Below are positions 8,881 to 19,215 of a stretch of DNA of 64,000 nt, one piece after another (position 1 is the first letter of the stretch; each line of letters begins with the position of its first letter). The stretch covers positions 795,501 through 859,500 of the forward strand of contig NZ_FJUR01000002.1 of the NCBI RefSeq assembly GCF_900067135.1, in the 5' to 3' direction. The DNA comes from Rhizobium sp. 9140 (GTDB lineage Bacteria; Pseudomonadota; Alphaproteobacteria; Rhizobiales; Rhizobiaceae). Both the position numbers and the translations under genes were made by a program. The notes beneath the pieces are model-generated. The model was not told where the DNA came from. It ran no database searches and saw only the letters and a list, made by a program, of their open reading frames with translations.

Positions 8881-9468
8881 TTAACCCGAGAGATCATGAA
8901 GATCCGTTGTAATCGCACCGCTGATGGAGAAATCCGAGAATTGGACATTCAGGCCGCTGCGCTCCGGCGTACAGGCGGTAACCCCGACGAGATAACGCTG
9001 CGCCCGCGGAAATGGAGCCAGACGGAGCAGTGGCCACCGTTTGCCGTCAGACGAGGCCTGAATACGGATAGCGCCACCCTTCAGGGTGACGCGGATGTGG
9101 AAGTCTTCGAGCTGGTCGAACGGCTGGGACACCGACCAGTCCGATTTTCCATCGGTGACAACGGCGCTGAGAAAACGCTCACCGTCCGTAAACTCCACGC
9201 CCGTCTTCACCCATCGGCTTTCGTCGATGCGGACCATCAGGCCGGCCTGATCGTAAAGGGACCGGAACTCCCCCTGTATGCGGACACGCACCGTAAAATC
9301 ATCGTCGACGGGGACGCCCAGGAAATGGCCGCTATCGCGCGTGAAGCCGTAATGCGTCTCGCGCCAAAAATCGGTATTCATGTCCGTCGTCAAGGTGACA
9401 CCGGTTTCGATCGCCTTCCACACGGCAGGTTCGTTCAGCCACTTGGCCTGTTTCAGGTTGACGTCCAT
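8881..9468 (-). CDS. DUF1349 domain-containing protein
   Basis: 195 residues from the ATG at 9468, which follows a strong GGAGGAGAA ribosome-binding site; a longer frame to 9615 lacks one. The sequence has the concanavalin-like beta-sandwich signature of DUF1349/regulation of enolase 1-like proteins: WRETHYGF near the start, DQAGLMVRIDESRWVKTGVE in the middle, and RIQASSDGKRW later. No signal peptide is present, so it is probably cytosolic. The family may bind carbohydrate, but its biochemical role is not established. It stands alone with no evident operon. Confidence 0.8.
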   Translation of the reverse strand: MDVNLKQAKWLNEPAVWKAIETGVTLTTDMNTDFWRETHYGFTRDSGHFLGVPVDDDFTVRVRIQGEFRSLYDQAGLMVRIDESRWVKTGVEFTDGERFLSAVVTDGKSDWSVSQPFDQLEDFHIRVTLKGGAIRIQASSDGKRWPLLRLAPFPRAQRYLVGVTACTPERSGLNVQFSDFSISGAITTDLHDLSG

Positions 9469-9720
9469 TGTTCTCCTCCGGAGTTGCGTTCGGCACGATA
9501 GCCAAGAGCGCTGCTTCGCGCTCCTCCGATATCCTTGATCGCTGCCCGCGTGAAGGTGGCTCTTCTCGAACGCACCGCCGCGGCCCTTGCGAAGAATGCA
9601 GTTGTGTCTCCTCATTTAGACGAAAGTGTTTTCAGCCTGGCACGGGGAGGCGGACCATACGCTCATCTGACGGAGGCATTCTCTGGACGATAGGCAATCC
9701 CCTCCCCCGAATACGCGAAG

Positions 9721-9746
9721 ACCCGCAGCCTTTTTCCGCTGCGGGT
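9721..9746 (-). terminator. Hairpin downstream of the chemoreceptor remnant
   Basis: A perfect 9-bp inverted repeat, ACCCGCAGC (9721-9729) and GCTGCGGGT (9738-9746), with an 8-nt loop. It lies 15 bp past the stop of the chemoreceptor remnant on the minus strand and was probably its terminator. There is no T-tract after the stem in either direction, so termination strength is doubtful. Confidence 0.45.
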
Positions 9747-9761
9747 TCATGCCGTTATTCC

Positions 9762-9965
9762 TCAGAACGCTTCCCAACTTTCCTGCACGCCGGCATTGCC
9801 GGGAGCGGGTGACATTTCTGGCGGTTGAGGCGGGAGGGCGTCGGGTCGCGCGGTGAGGTTGCCGCTGAACCGGGCTTGCGGCCATGAGGGTGGCCGTGTG
9901 GCGGCGCGTGCTGCCGATCGGGGAGCGGGCTCAACGTGGTGAAGCGCTGCCTACCCGATATTTAG
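9762..9965 (-). pseudogene. Remnant of a methyl-accepting chemotaxis protein 3' end
   Basis: Reading the minus strand to the TGA at 9764-9762 gives a proline-rich linker ending in VQESWEAF, the C-terminal pentapeptide-type tail (xWxxF) that tethers CheR/CheB to chemoreceptors. The intact receptor at 48954-51197 ends comparably in DSWEEF. Further upstream the related sequence continues only in a shifted frame (RFTTLSPLPDRQHAPP), and an in-frame TAG appears, so at least one frameshift is present. No signalling, HAMP or sensor domain remains. I read it as the decayed 3' end of a deleted receptor gene. Exact boundaries are approximate. Confidence 0.55.
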
Positions 9966-10081
9966 GGTGAGGCAAGTCTGTCGCGGCCTGTCGTTCGTCT
10001 GGGGATAGTCGGCGCTGCAATAGAGACATGCTGCGGCCTCCTTCCCTCTGAGTGCCGAAGCCGGATGTCAGCGATCGATGT

Positions 10082-10489
10082 TCAAGGACGATCGCGCTGC
10101 CGCGCAGCCTCCCGTCGTTCGGCGTGAACGACCAGCCGGCCAAGCGCCATCAGCGCGATGCCGATGGGAACGGCAGGGGTGGCGGTGAGGGCCTGCAGGA
10201 CGGCGAGGAGGAAATAGGGGTGGATGTCGGTGATCAGCGCCAGCGGCACGAGACCCGCAGCAAAGATCAGAAAACCTGCAAGGATGGTCGCCTGGCCGGG
10301 AGACCGCAGGCAGCCAAACAGGAGGATGAGCAGGAAGACGGCGGTGACAAGGGTTCCCACGATAGCCTTTCGCAAGGTTAGGACCGTTTCGGCATTGAAC
10401 TCTCGCAGCGTGCAAAAGGCAAGGCTGCAAGAGTTTTGACACGGGGTCGGGAACGGAGATGACAGATCGCGTGGGGGATCCTCATTCAC
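10082..10489 (-). CDS. Small hypothetical membrane protein
   Basis: Up to 135 residues if the GTG at 10489 is used. The conserved-looking part begins near TLRKAIVGTLVTAVFLLILL and contains three hydrophobic segments (about residues 43-60, 68-85 and 92-118), ending in an arginine-rich cytoplasmic tail. A TTG at 10375 would give a ~97-residue protein beginning at the first helix and is a credible alternative. No family was recognised. It lies downstream of thiC on the same strand and might be read from it. Confidence 0.5.
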   Translation of the reverse strand: MNEDPPRDLSSPFPTPCQNSCSLAFCTLREFNAETVLTLRKAIVGTLVTAVFLLILLFGCLRSPGQATILAGFLIFAAGLVPLALITDIHPYFLLAVLQALTATPAVPIGIALMALGRLVVHAERREAARQRDRP

Positions 10490-10549
10490 CCCCCTTAGAG
10501 GCAGACGCGGTCGCTTTCGTTCATTGGAAGGCCATCGACCGGCACCGTT

Positions 10550-12580
<2,031 letters not shown>

Positions 12581-12751
12581 TATGCGGAAGGTTGCATGGA
12601 GCCATGGCCGCGGTCAAGCCGGCTTTTAGCCGCGCCTTTTGCAGCGCGGAGGATAGACGGAGACCGTCCTATCATGCCTGTGAATCGACCACCCCGGATC
12701 GATTGACAAGTCTCGTTGGACGCCGTCTCCCGAGAGCGAGACTCTGCGCGT

Positions 12752-13066
12752 ATGAAAACTCCGTCCTATCGGTTGCATCTGGAACGCTGCGGCCCGTCGC
12801 GCGGCATGGCGCGGTTCTACGCGCCCTCGCTGGAGCCCTCGCTCTTCTGCGAAATCGTGCTCGTTTGTCGCTGCTGCCGGATTGGATCTGCGGGGCGGTC
12901 TCGTACCGAGGTCTTCGCGGACGACCGGGCGGCGATGATGGCGCTTCACTGGCAAAAGAGGGCGCGGGGTTATGCGGTGGGGCAGTGCGGGTTGCGGCGC
13001 GCGGCCGCGCGAGTTGACAGCTGTCAACTTCGGCCAATACGCGACTCACCCCCATTCAAAAGTTGA
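12752..13066 (+). CDS. Small WGR-like protein with a substituted WGR motif
   Basis: 104 residues. The layout follows WGR-domain proteins often found beside repABC: LHLERCGPSRGMARFYAPSL, then LFCEIVLV, then a turn followed by RIGSAGRSRTEVF, then a lysine-arginine-rich end. The hallmark Trp-Gly pair before Arg is replaced by Cys41-Cys42, so the defining WGR triplet reads CCR. This could be a degenerating or divergent member. The 3' end contains the first partition palindrome and runs into the second. The start ATG at 12752 lacks a strong ribosome-binding site. WGR domains are proposed to bind nucleic acids; the role here is unknown. Confidence 0.5.
   Translation: MKTPSYRLHLERCGPSRGMARFYAPSLEPSLFCEIVLVCRCCRIGSAGRSRTEVFADDRAAMMALHWQKRARGYAVGQCGLRRAAARVDSCQLRPIRDSPPFKS
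13012..13029. other. parS-like partition site 1
   Basis: Perfect 18-bp palindrome AGTTGACAGCTGTCAACT. Its core GTTGACAGCTGTCAAC (13013-13028) fits the repABC parS consensus GTTNNCNGCNGNNAAC, the site bound by the ParB-like RepB protein. It lies ~460 bp upstream of repA, inside the tail of the WGR-like gene. Confidence 0.85.
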
Positions 13067-13078
13067 CAGCTGTCAACT
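13061..13078. other. parS-like partition site 2
   Basis: An identical second copy of the 18-bp palindrome, 49 bp from the first (start to start). It overlaps the end of the WGR-like gene by a few bases. Two identical copies make chance occurrence very unlikely. A short perfect hairpin, GCTCTGCC-GACGC-GGCAGAGC, follows at 13080-13100. Confidence 0.85.
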
Positions 13079-13100
13079 CGCTCTGCCGACGCGGCAGAGC

Positions 13101-13490
13101 GGGGATAAAAGGTCGGAATCGCTCTTCCGTTTCAATGTCGCCCGCCTTCGTTTCTCCCCGCCATTGGCCGTCCGCTTATTCTGAGCGCGCCGCCACGACG
13201 AATAGTCGCGAGGAGGCACTGTGGACAGGAAGAATGATTCAGATTTCACATTTCAAATATAGCTTGACGCGACTCAGCAATCGACCTCAACCTCTAACGG
13301 TCAGAGGCAGATATATGCGCCCCCGGCGTAACACGCTGCCACCTCTGTATATGTGATAGCGCGACGTATACACTGACGCCAGAGAATCGCCGCCGCGCGG
13401 GCGGGAACATGGCAGACATCGAACATCCCCCGGACGCAGCCCGTCCGCAAGCCGCCGGCACGCTGGCCAGACAGTGAGGAAAGAAACGAC
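13101..13490 (+). other. repA leader and promoter region
   Basis: About 390 non-coding bases before repA, where repABC operons carry autoregulated promoters. A -35-like TTGACG occurs at 13264-13269 and a partial inverted repeat CCTCT...AGAGG at 13291-13307, which could be a RepA/RepB operator. No single promoter can be assigned with confidence. A GAGGAAAG ribosome-binding site precedes the repA ATG. Confidence 0.4.
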
Positions 13491-14759
13491 ATGGCCCCAA
13501 CGGCCCACACGACACGCACCGGCCCGAAAAACGCGGCGCCGACACCATCGGCGGATCTGACGATCGCGGCGGATGCAAGCGCGCTGTCGGAACAGCTGAA
13601 GGCGATGCGCGAGCGGCTGTTTCCGCCGACCGCGACGAAGACGCTGCGGGCGTTCTCCTCCGGCGAGGCGGCCAAGCTGATCGGCGTGTCCGACGGCTAT
13701 CTGCGCCAGCTGTCGCTGGCGGGGGAGGGGCCGCAGCCGGAAACCGGCGCCGGCGGACGCCGCTTCTATTCGCTGGCCGATATCAACGCGCTGCGGCTCT
13801 ACCTTTCGGAACAGGCGCTGGCCAAGGGCCATGCCGCCAAAGCGCGCGGCTACCTACCGCGGCGGGATGCCGAGGCCGGCGAGCGGATGCAGGTCATCTC
13901 CGTCACCAATTTCAAGGGCGGCTCCGGCAAGACGACATCCGCCGTGCATCTGGCACAATATCTGGCGCTGACCGGCCACCGGGTGCTCGCCATCGATCTC
14001 GATCCGCAGGCATCGCTGTCGGCGCTTTTCGGCTATCAGCCGGAGCTGGACCTGACCGGCAACGACACGCTCTATGGCGCCATCCGCTACGATGCCGAGC
14101 AGCGGCCCTTGTCCGACGTCATCCGCCAGACGTATTTTCCCGGCCTCGATCTCGTGCCCGGCAATATCGAGCTGCAGGAATTCGAGCATGTGACGCCGCA
14201 GGCGCTGGCAGACCGGCAGTCCGGAAAGGAGGGGGCGACCGGTGGCCCCCTGTTCTTCGCCCGTATCCAGGCGGTGCTGGACACGGTGGAGGCCGATTAC
14301 GACGTGGTCGTGATCGATTGCCCGCCGCAGCTTGGCTATCTCACGCTGTCGGCGCTCTGCGCCTCGACCTCCGTCATCGTCACCGTGCATCCGCAGATGC
14401 TGGACATCGCCTCGATGAACCAGTTCCTGTTTATGACGGCCGATCTGCTGTCCGTCGTGCGGGATGCCGGGGGCACGCTGAATTTCGATTTCCTGCGCTA
14501 CCTCGTCACCCGCTTCGAGCCGAATGACGGGCCGCAGGCGCAGATCGTCGGCTTCATGCGCTCGCTCTTCGGCGAGCGCGTACTGACGGCGCCCATGGTG
14601 AAATCGACCGCCGTGTCGGATGCGGGGCTGACCAAGCAGACGCTCTACGAGGTCGGCCGAGAGAATTTTACCCGCGCGACCTACGACCGCGCGGTGGAAT
14701 CGATGAATGCCGTCAACAGCGAGATCGAAACGCTGGTGCATGCGGTGTGGAACCGTTGA
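13491..14759 (+). CDS. repA: Plasmid partition ATPase RepA (ParA family)
   Basis: 422 residues. An N-terminal MerR-like helix-turn-helix (about residues 55-105, FSSGEAAKLIGVSDGYLRQL) binds the operon promoter. The ParA ATPase domain has the deviant Walker A KGGSGKTT at 142-149 and the DLDPQAS motif at about 169-175. Walker B-like VVIDCPPQLG comes later. RepA moves replicon copies apart and, with RepB, represses repABC. First gene of the operon; repB begins 100 bp downstream. Confidence 0.97.
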   Translation: MAPTAHTTRTGPKNAAPTPSADLTIAADASALSEQLKAMRERLFPPTATKTLRAFSSGEAAKLIGVSDGYLRQLSLAGEGPQPETGAGGRRFYSLADINALRLYLSEQALAKGHAAKARGYLPRRDAEAGERMQVISVTNFKGGSGKTTSAVHLAQYLALTGHRVLAIDLDPQASLSALFGYQPELDLTGNDTLYGAIRYDAEQRPLSDVIRQTYFPGLDLVPGNIELQEFEHVTPQALADRQSGKEGATGGPLFFARIQAVLDTVEADYDVVVIDCPPQLGYLTLSALCASTSVIVTVHPQMLDIASMNQFLFMTADLLSVVRDAGGTLNFDFLRYLVTRFEPNDGPQAQIVGFMRSLFGERVLTAPMVKSTAVSDAGLTKQTLYEVGRENFTRATYDRAVESMNAVNSEIETLVHAVWNR

Positions 14760-14859
14760 CGGGGTCGAGGACGGGAATGGGCGAGCGGCCGCAGGGCTCT
14801 TCGCTGTTGCAGACGAGTTGAGCGAGCGGCTTTCGGGCCGGGAACGCGGAAAGGATCGG

Positions 14860-16026
14860 ATGATGGCGGGGAACCGCAAGAGCGAACTGAAGGCGCTGTT
14901 TGGGGGCGGGCTGAGCCCGGCCGACGTCGTACGTGCGGCTGAAACGCAAAAGCTTGATACGAGCGAAGATCCGGCGCCCGAACGGAAATCGGCCGAAGGG
15001 TCGATGCATGCCAGCCCGGGTCCTACCAACCCGGGAACGCCGGGGGATGGTGTGCCGCCCGCACCCCACACGCGCAGCGCATCCGGCGCGGTCAAGGTCA
15101 TGGGCCTCTCGCTGAACGCGATCACCCGCGAAGCGGAAGAAGCGCGCGCGCTGCGGCAAGCCCTGTCGGAAGGCGAGCACGTCGTCGGCATCGACCCCGC
15201 ACGGATCGAGGCCTCCTTCGTCGAAGATCGACTCGTGATTGACGGACCGACGGACGAGGATTTCGAGGCACTGGTGGAAAGCGTGCGCGAGGCGGGCCAG
15301 CAGGTGCCAGTGCTTCTGCGCCCGCACCCGGAGAAGCAGGGCGTCTACCAGACGGCCTATGGCCACCGCCGCATCCGCGCTGCCGCCCGCCTCGGCCGTC
15401 CGGTCAAGGCAATCATTCGCGCGCTGACCGACGACGAACTGGTTCTGGCACAGGGCAAGGAAAATGCCGAGCGCCGCAACCTCTCCTTCATCGAGCGCGC
15501 ACTCTTTGCCCGCAACCTCACGGAACGCGGTTTCGACCGCAAGACGATCGGCGATGCGCTGGCCGTGCAGAAAAGCGAGCTTTCGCGGCTGATGCAGGTG
15601 GCCGAGGGCGTGCCGGACCGGTTCATCCGACATATCGGCCCGGCGCCGAAGGTCGGGCGGGAGCGCTGGATGAAGCTTGGCGAGATCCTGTCGAAGGAAG
15701 CCCGGCAGGAGCAGGCCATCGACGTCGTCCATTCCGCAAAGTTCAAGGCGGCCGATAGCGACAGGCGTTTCCAGATCCTGTTTTCCCATCTCGACGCGTT
15801 GGGCAAGCCGATGAAGACGAAGCGCAGGGCAGGGGACACTGACAGCGGAGACGTGAGATCGCTGACGGATGCCCGTGGCCGGGTCTTTGCTCGACTGAAG
15901 GTGGAGAACGGCGCAACGCGGATCGAATTTGCCGAGGGCACGCCGCCGGCCTTCATCGATGCCGCAGCAGCTCTTCTGGCCGAGGCGCATGAAACCTTCG
16001 AGCGCGAGGCGGGCGGCGAAAGCTGA
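14860..16026 (+). CDS. repB: Plasmid partition protein RepB (ParB family)
   Basis: 388 residues from the first of two adjacent ATG codons (14860), behind GGAAAGGA. The ParB N-terminal domain has the CTPase-type GHRR motif at 168-171 (AYGHRRIRAAARLGR), followed by KENAERRNLSFIERA (about 199-213) and a helix-turn-helix around FDRKTIGDALAVQKSELSRL. A C-terminal dimerisation region ends the protein. The variable linker at residues 30-75 is longer than in many relatives. It should bind the two parS palindromes upstream of repA. Confidence 0.95.
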   Translation: MMAGNRKSELKALFGGGLSPADVVRAAETQKLDTSEDPAPERKSAEGSMHASPGPTNPGTPGDGVPPAPHTRSASGAVKVMGLSLNAITREAEEARALRQALSEGEHVVGIDPARIEASFVEDRLVIDGPTDEDFEALVESVREAGQQVPVLLRPHPEKQGVYQTAYGHRRIRAAARLGRPVKAIIRALTDDELVLAQGKENAERRNLSFIERALFARNLTERGFDRKTIGDALAVQKSELSRLMQVAEGVPDRFIRHIGPAPKVGRERWMKLGEILSKEARQEQAIDVVHSAKFKAADSDRRFQILFSHLDALGKPMKTKRRAGDTDSGDVRSLTDARGRVFARLKVENGATRIEFAEGTPPAFIDAAAALLAEAHETFEREAGGES

Positions 16027-16111
16027 ACCCAACGCGCAACGACCTTGCCGCCTCGAACACCGGGGCGGCCTCAAACGACATGAACCAGAAAAGGACGACC
16101 AAGAGAGCAAG

Positions 16112-16200
16112 AAAAAAGGCCCCCAAAACGTCACCGTCATGGAAGCCCTCTTCAATCTAAGCAGTTCGAGAGAATCACTTCCAGCCATCAAAGTCAAGAG
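16112..16200 (-). ncRNA. Antisense counter-transcribed RNA (incA-type) of repABC
   Basis: In repABC replicons a small antisense RNA from the repB-repC gap limits RepC synthesis and sets incompatibility. Here the minus strand has an intrinsic terminator: GGCTTCC (rc of 16141-16147) can pair with GGGGGCC (rc of 16118-16124), with further pairing inside, followed by six T (rc of 16112-16117). A -35-like TTGACT lies on the minus strand at 16197-16192. The RNA's 5' end is only estimated; by the position of that box it would start nearer 16165-16170. Confidence 0.65.
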
Positions 16201-16370
16201 TCAGCGGCAGAAATGCTGAATGGCGAAGCCATGACCGAACGTTTTCGGTTGCCTGGTGAAGCCTTCTGATATCGAGGACATCTGTGCCTGAATGCCTGAA
16301 AACAAGGGTGTCAGCGAAGGAAGACGTGTGCCGTGCCGGGGGAGGCTTGCCTCCCAACGGAGATGGAGAA

Positions 16371-17582
16371 ATGGAGAAATTTGCAACGACGCCTTTCGGC
16401 GGCGCACGGTTGACTGCGCGCAATTTCGCGCTTCGGGCCGACTTGGAGAAGCGACAGGCGCGTTTGAGGAACGGCGAGGGCGGCAATGCGACCGGCCAGG
16501 CCGAGAAATACCAGATCATCCGTGCGCTCAGCGAAGCCCGCACCGTCTGGAACCTCTCCGACAGGGCAATCGCCGTGCTCGAGGCGCTGGCGAGCTTTCA
16601 TCAGGACCGTCATCTCGACGGCCGCGCACCGATCATCGTCTTCCCCTCCAATGCCGAATTGTCGCTTCGTGCACGCGGCATGTCACCCGCAACGCTCAGG
16701 CGACATCTTGCAAGCCTCGTGGAGGCCGGGCTGATCCTGCGGCGCGATAGCGCCAACGGCAAGCGTTACTGCCGTCGCGACGATCACGGCGACGTCGAGA
16801 CCGCTTTCGGCTTCGATCTCGCGCCGCTGGCGCTGCGGGCCGAAGACATCCTCGCAACCGCTGCCACGTCCCGCGACACTGCCCGCCGCATCTCCCGCCT
16901 GCGCGCCGAAATCACCCTGCACCTTCGCGACATCGCCAAGACCATCGCTGCCGCCATTGCAGAAGGTCGGACCGAACGGGGTGCCGATCCCTGGCACGGG
17001 TTCGTCGAACGCCTGCGTGACCTCTCCGGCCGCGTCCAGCGCAACGGCACGGAAGAGCATCTGTCGGCCCGCTGCAATGCGCTCCTGCGGCTGCGTGCGG
17101 AGGTGGAGACCGGTTACCTTAACGCTCTCACCGAGGAGGAAATGAGCGCCAGTGAGCGTCATTCTGAGCACCATATTCAGAATTCAGAATCAGAACTTTC
17201 TTTTGATAAAAACGGCCAAAGACTGAAAGTGGACGGCGAAGCCGGAGAACCAAATACGCCGGAGCGGACATCGACAGGCCTTGCGCTGAAGGATTTTCTT
17301 GCCCTTTGCCCCGATATCGCCGACTACGCCCGCGGCGGTGTTTCCCGCTGGCAGGACGTGATCGGTGCGGCCGAGGTCGTCCGCACCATGCTGCGCATCA
17401 GTCCCAGCGCCATGGCCGCAGCCCGTACCGCCATGGGCGACATCGCCGCCGCCATCGTCATCGCTGCGATCCTGCAACGCAGTACCATCATCCGCTCGCC
17501 CGGCGGCTATCTGCGCAACCTCACCGCCAAGGCCGCACAGGGACGCTTCTCAATTGGCCCCATGTTGAAGGCCTTGGGATGA
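16371..17582 (+). CDS. repC: Replication initiator RepC
   Basis: 403 residues, normal for the family. The start ATG GAG AAA TTT at 16371 follows AACGGAGATGGAG; the frame is open upstream but begins in the antisense-RNA target region. The N-terminal part contains the winged-helix region (EKYQIIRALSEARTVWNLSD to FPSNAELSLRARGMSPATLR) typical of RepC. The C-terminal part ends in TIIRSPGGYLRNLTAKAA. The replication origin of repABC replicons is normally inside repC, in its AT-richer middle; the stretch near 17165-17225 is the AT-richest part here. It initiates replication of this replicon. Confidence 0.97.
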   Translation: MEKFATTPFGGARLTARNFALRADLEKRQARLRNGEGGNATGQAEKYQIIRALSEARTVWNLSDRAIAVLEALASFHQDRHLDGRAPIIVFPSNAELSLRARGMSPATLRRHLASLVEAGLILRRDSANGKRYCRRDDHGDVETAFGFDLAPLALRAEDILATAATSRDTARRISRLRAEITLHLRDIAKTIAAAIAEGRTERGADPWHGFVERLRDLSGRVQRNGTEEHLSARCNALLRLRAEVETGYLNALTEEEMSASERHSEHHIQNSESELSFDKNGQRLKVDGEAGEPNTPERTSTGLALKDFLALCPDIADYARGGVSRWQDVIGAAEVVRTMLRISPSAMAAARTAMGDIAAAIVIAAILQRSTIIRSPGGYLRNLTAKAAQGRFSIGPMLKALG

Positions 17583-17832
17583 GCGGGGAAAGGGCCACGG
17601 CCAGGCACCACGATATGCGCTTTTCTTTCCAAAGCGTCTCGTCCCGTGAGGTCCGGCGGATATGGGCTCGGCCATCACCACGCATCGCCGTTTCCAGTGG
17701 GCGGGTTTCATCATCCCCTTTCGGCTCTCCGACGCGAGATCAATATTCCACAATCGACCGGAACATTAGAAAGCGATTGTTACCCGTAGAATAGTAAATC
17801 CATAGAGTATTGGAGCAAACGAGGAGAACACC
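17583..17832. other. Region between repC and sfnG
   Basis: 250 bases, AT-richer near 17745-17815, which probably contains the sfnG promoter. A convincing -24/-12 sigma-54 site, expected if regulation followed the Pseudomonas SfnR model, was looked for and not found. The CGAGGAGAACACC before sfnG is a good ribosome-binding site. Confidence 0.35.
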
Positions 17833-18936
17833 ATGTCCTACACCAGCCGCAAGCCGGTCAAATTCGCCTACTGGGTGCCCAATGTCTCGGGCGGCCTCGT
17901 CATTTCCGATATCGAGCAGCGCACGAGTTGGTCGATCGACTATAACAAGACGCTGGCGAAGATCGCAGAGGCCAGCGGCTTCGAATATGCGCTGAGCCAG
18001 ATCCGCTTCACCGCTGGCTACGGTGCTGAGTTCCAGCATGAATCGGTCTCCTTCAGCCATGCGCTGCTGGAATCCACGACGACGCTGAAGGTCATCGCGG
18101 CCATCCTGCCGGGGCCGTGGAACCCGACGCTTGCGGCCAAGCAGATCTCCACGATCAACCATCTGACCAATGGCCGCGTCGCGGTCAACGTCGTCAGCGG
18201 CTGGTTTCGCGGCGAGTTCCACGCCATCGGCGAGCACTGGCTCGATCATGACGAGCGCTACCGGCGCTCCGAGGAGTTCATCCGGGCGCTGCGCGGTATC
18301 TGGACAGAAGACAATTTTACCTTCCACGGCGATTTCTACCGCTTCAACGACTATTCGCTGAAGCCGAAGCCGATCGATCCGCAGCCGGAGATTTTTCAGG
18401 GCGGCTCGTCGCGCGCCGCCCGCGACATGGCCGCCCGCGTGTCGGACTGGTACTTCACCAATGGCAACACGCCCGAAGAGATCGGCAAGCAGGTGGCCGA
18501 CCTCAAGGGCAAGGCGAAGGAGAACGGCCACAGCGTGCGCGTCGGGGTCAACGCCTTCGCCATCGTGCGCAATACCGAGGAAGAAGCGCGGGCGGTGCTC
18601 GCCGAGATCGTCGAGAAGGCCAATCCGGAGGCCGTCAACGCCTTCGGCCACGAGGTGAAGAATGCCGGCAAGGCCTCGCCGGAAGGCGAGGGGAACTGGG
18701 CGAAATCCTCCTTCGATGACCTCGTGCAGTACAATGACGGCTTCCGCTCGAACCTGATCGGCACGCCGGAGCAGGTGGCGCAGCGCGTGGTGGACCTGAA
18801 GCGTGCCGGTGCCGATCTCATCCTCCTCGGCTTCCTCCATTTCCAGGAAGAGGTCGAATATTTCGGCAGGCACGTCATCCCGCTGGTGCGGGCGATCGAG
18901 GATGCGGAGGCGGCAAGCGCCATCGCAGCGGAATGA
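17833..18936 (+). CDS. sfnG: FMNH2-dependent dimethyl sulfone monooxygenase SfnG
   Basis: 367 residues of the bacterial luciferase-like flavin monooxygenase fold. Stretches such as KFAYWVPNVSGGLV, TAGYGAEFQHES, TTLKVIAAILPGPWNP and NVVSGWFRGEFHAIGEHWLDHDE match SfnG. The family converts dimethyl sulfone to methanesulfinate with reduced FMN, letting cells use organosulfur as a sulfur source. No flavin reductase or methanesulfonate enzyme is adjacent, so FMNH2 must come from elsewhere. A remnant of an sfnB/dszC-like gene lies ~280 bp downstream. Expression under sulfur limitation is likely from family knowledge. Confidence 0.92.
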   Translation: MSYTSRKPVKFAYWVPNVSGGLVISDIEQRTSWSIDYNKTLAKIAEASGFEYALSQIRFTAGYGAEFQHESVSFSHALLESTTTLKVIAAILPGPWNPTLAAKQISTINHLTNGRVAVNVVSGWFRGEFHAIGEHWLDHDERYRRSEEFIRALRGIWTEDNFTFHGDFYRFNDYSLKPKPIDPQPEIFQGGSSRAARDMAARVSDWYFTNGNTPEEIGKQVADLKGKAKENGHSVRVGVNAFAIVRNTEEEARAVLAEIVEKANPEAVNAFGHEVKNAGKASPEGEGNWAKSSFDDLVQYNDGFRSNLIGTPEQVAQRVVDLKRAGADLILLGFLHFQEEVEYFGRHVIPLVRAIEDAEAASAIAAE

Positions 18937-19215
18937 CGCCGTGAGAGCGGCGGCCGGCTGACGGTCGCCGCCATGGGGCAGCGTTGCGGCCAGGTTTTCC
19001 CGCAGCAACTCGGAAGGCCGGGTGTCACCGGCAATTTCCAGAACCTCGCGTTGGTGCCGGGCCTTCTCTCTCGCCCCGCTTGCGGCCCTTCGGCGCGTTT
19101 GGGCGGAAGCGTGTGGAAAGGATGTGACCATGACCGCCCCAAACCTTGCATCCCCAAGTCGCCCCTTCCCAAAACCGGAATTTGCCGGCTAACAGATGTC
19201 AAAGGAGATATCGAC

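Noticed and set aside
8108..8881. Minus-strand frame over vapBC
   Set aside because: The plus-strand VapB and VapC both carry family motifs, a promoter and a coupled start.
13080..13100. Hairpin GCTCTGCC/GGCAGAGC as a terminator for the WGR-like gene
   Set aside because: A perfect stem, but no T-tract follows, and it lies beside the parS sites, so its role cannot be assigned.
13854..16197. Long minus-strand frames opposite repA and repB
   Set aside because: Both are antisense to well-supported genes, with no ribosome-binding sites or known motifs.
17583..17832. Possible sigma-54 promoter for sfnG
   Set aside because: The closest match (GGCAC near 17605) has the GC element one base out of place and lies over 200 bp upstream.
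18940..19131. Minus-strand protein-like stretch after sfnG
   Set aside because: It continues as the antisense shadow of sfnG and has no recognised domain.
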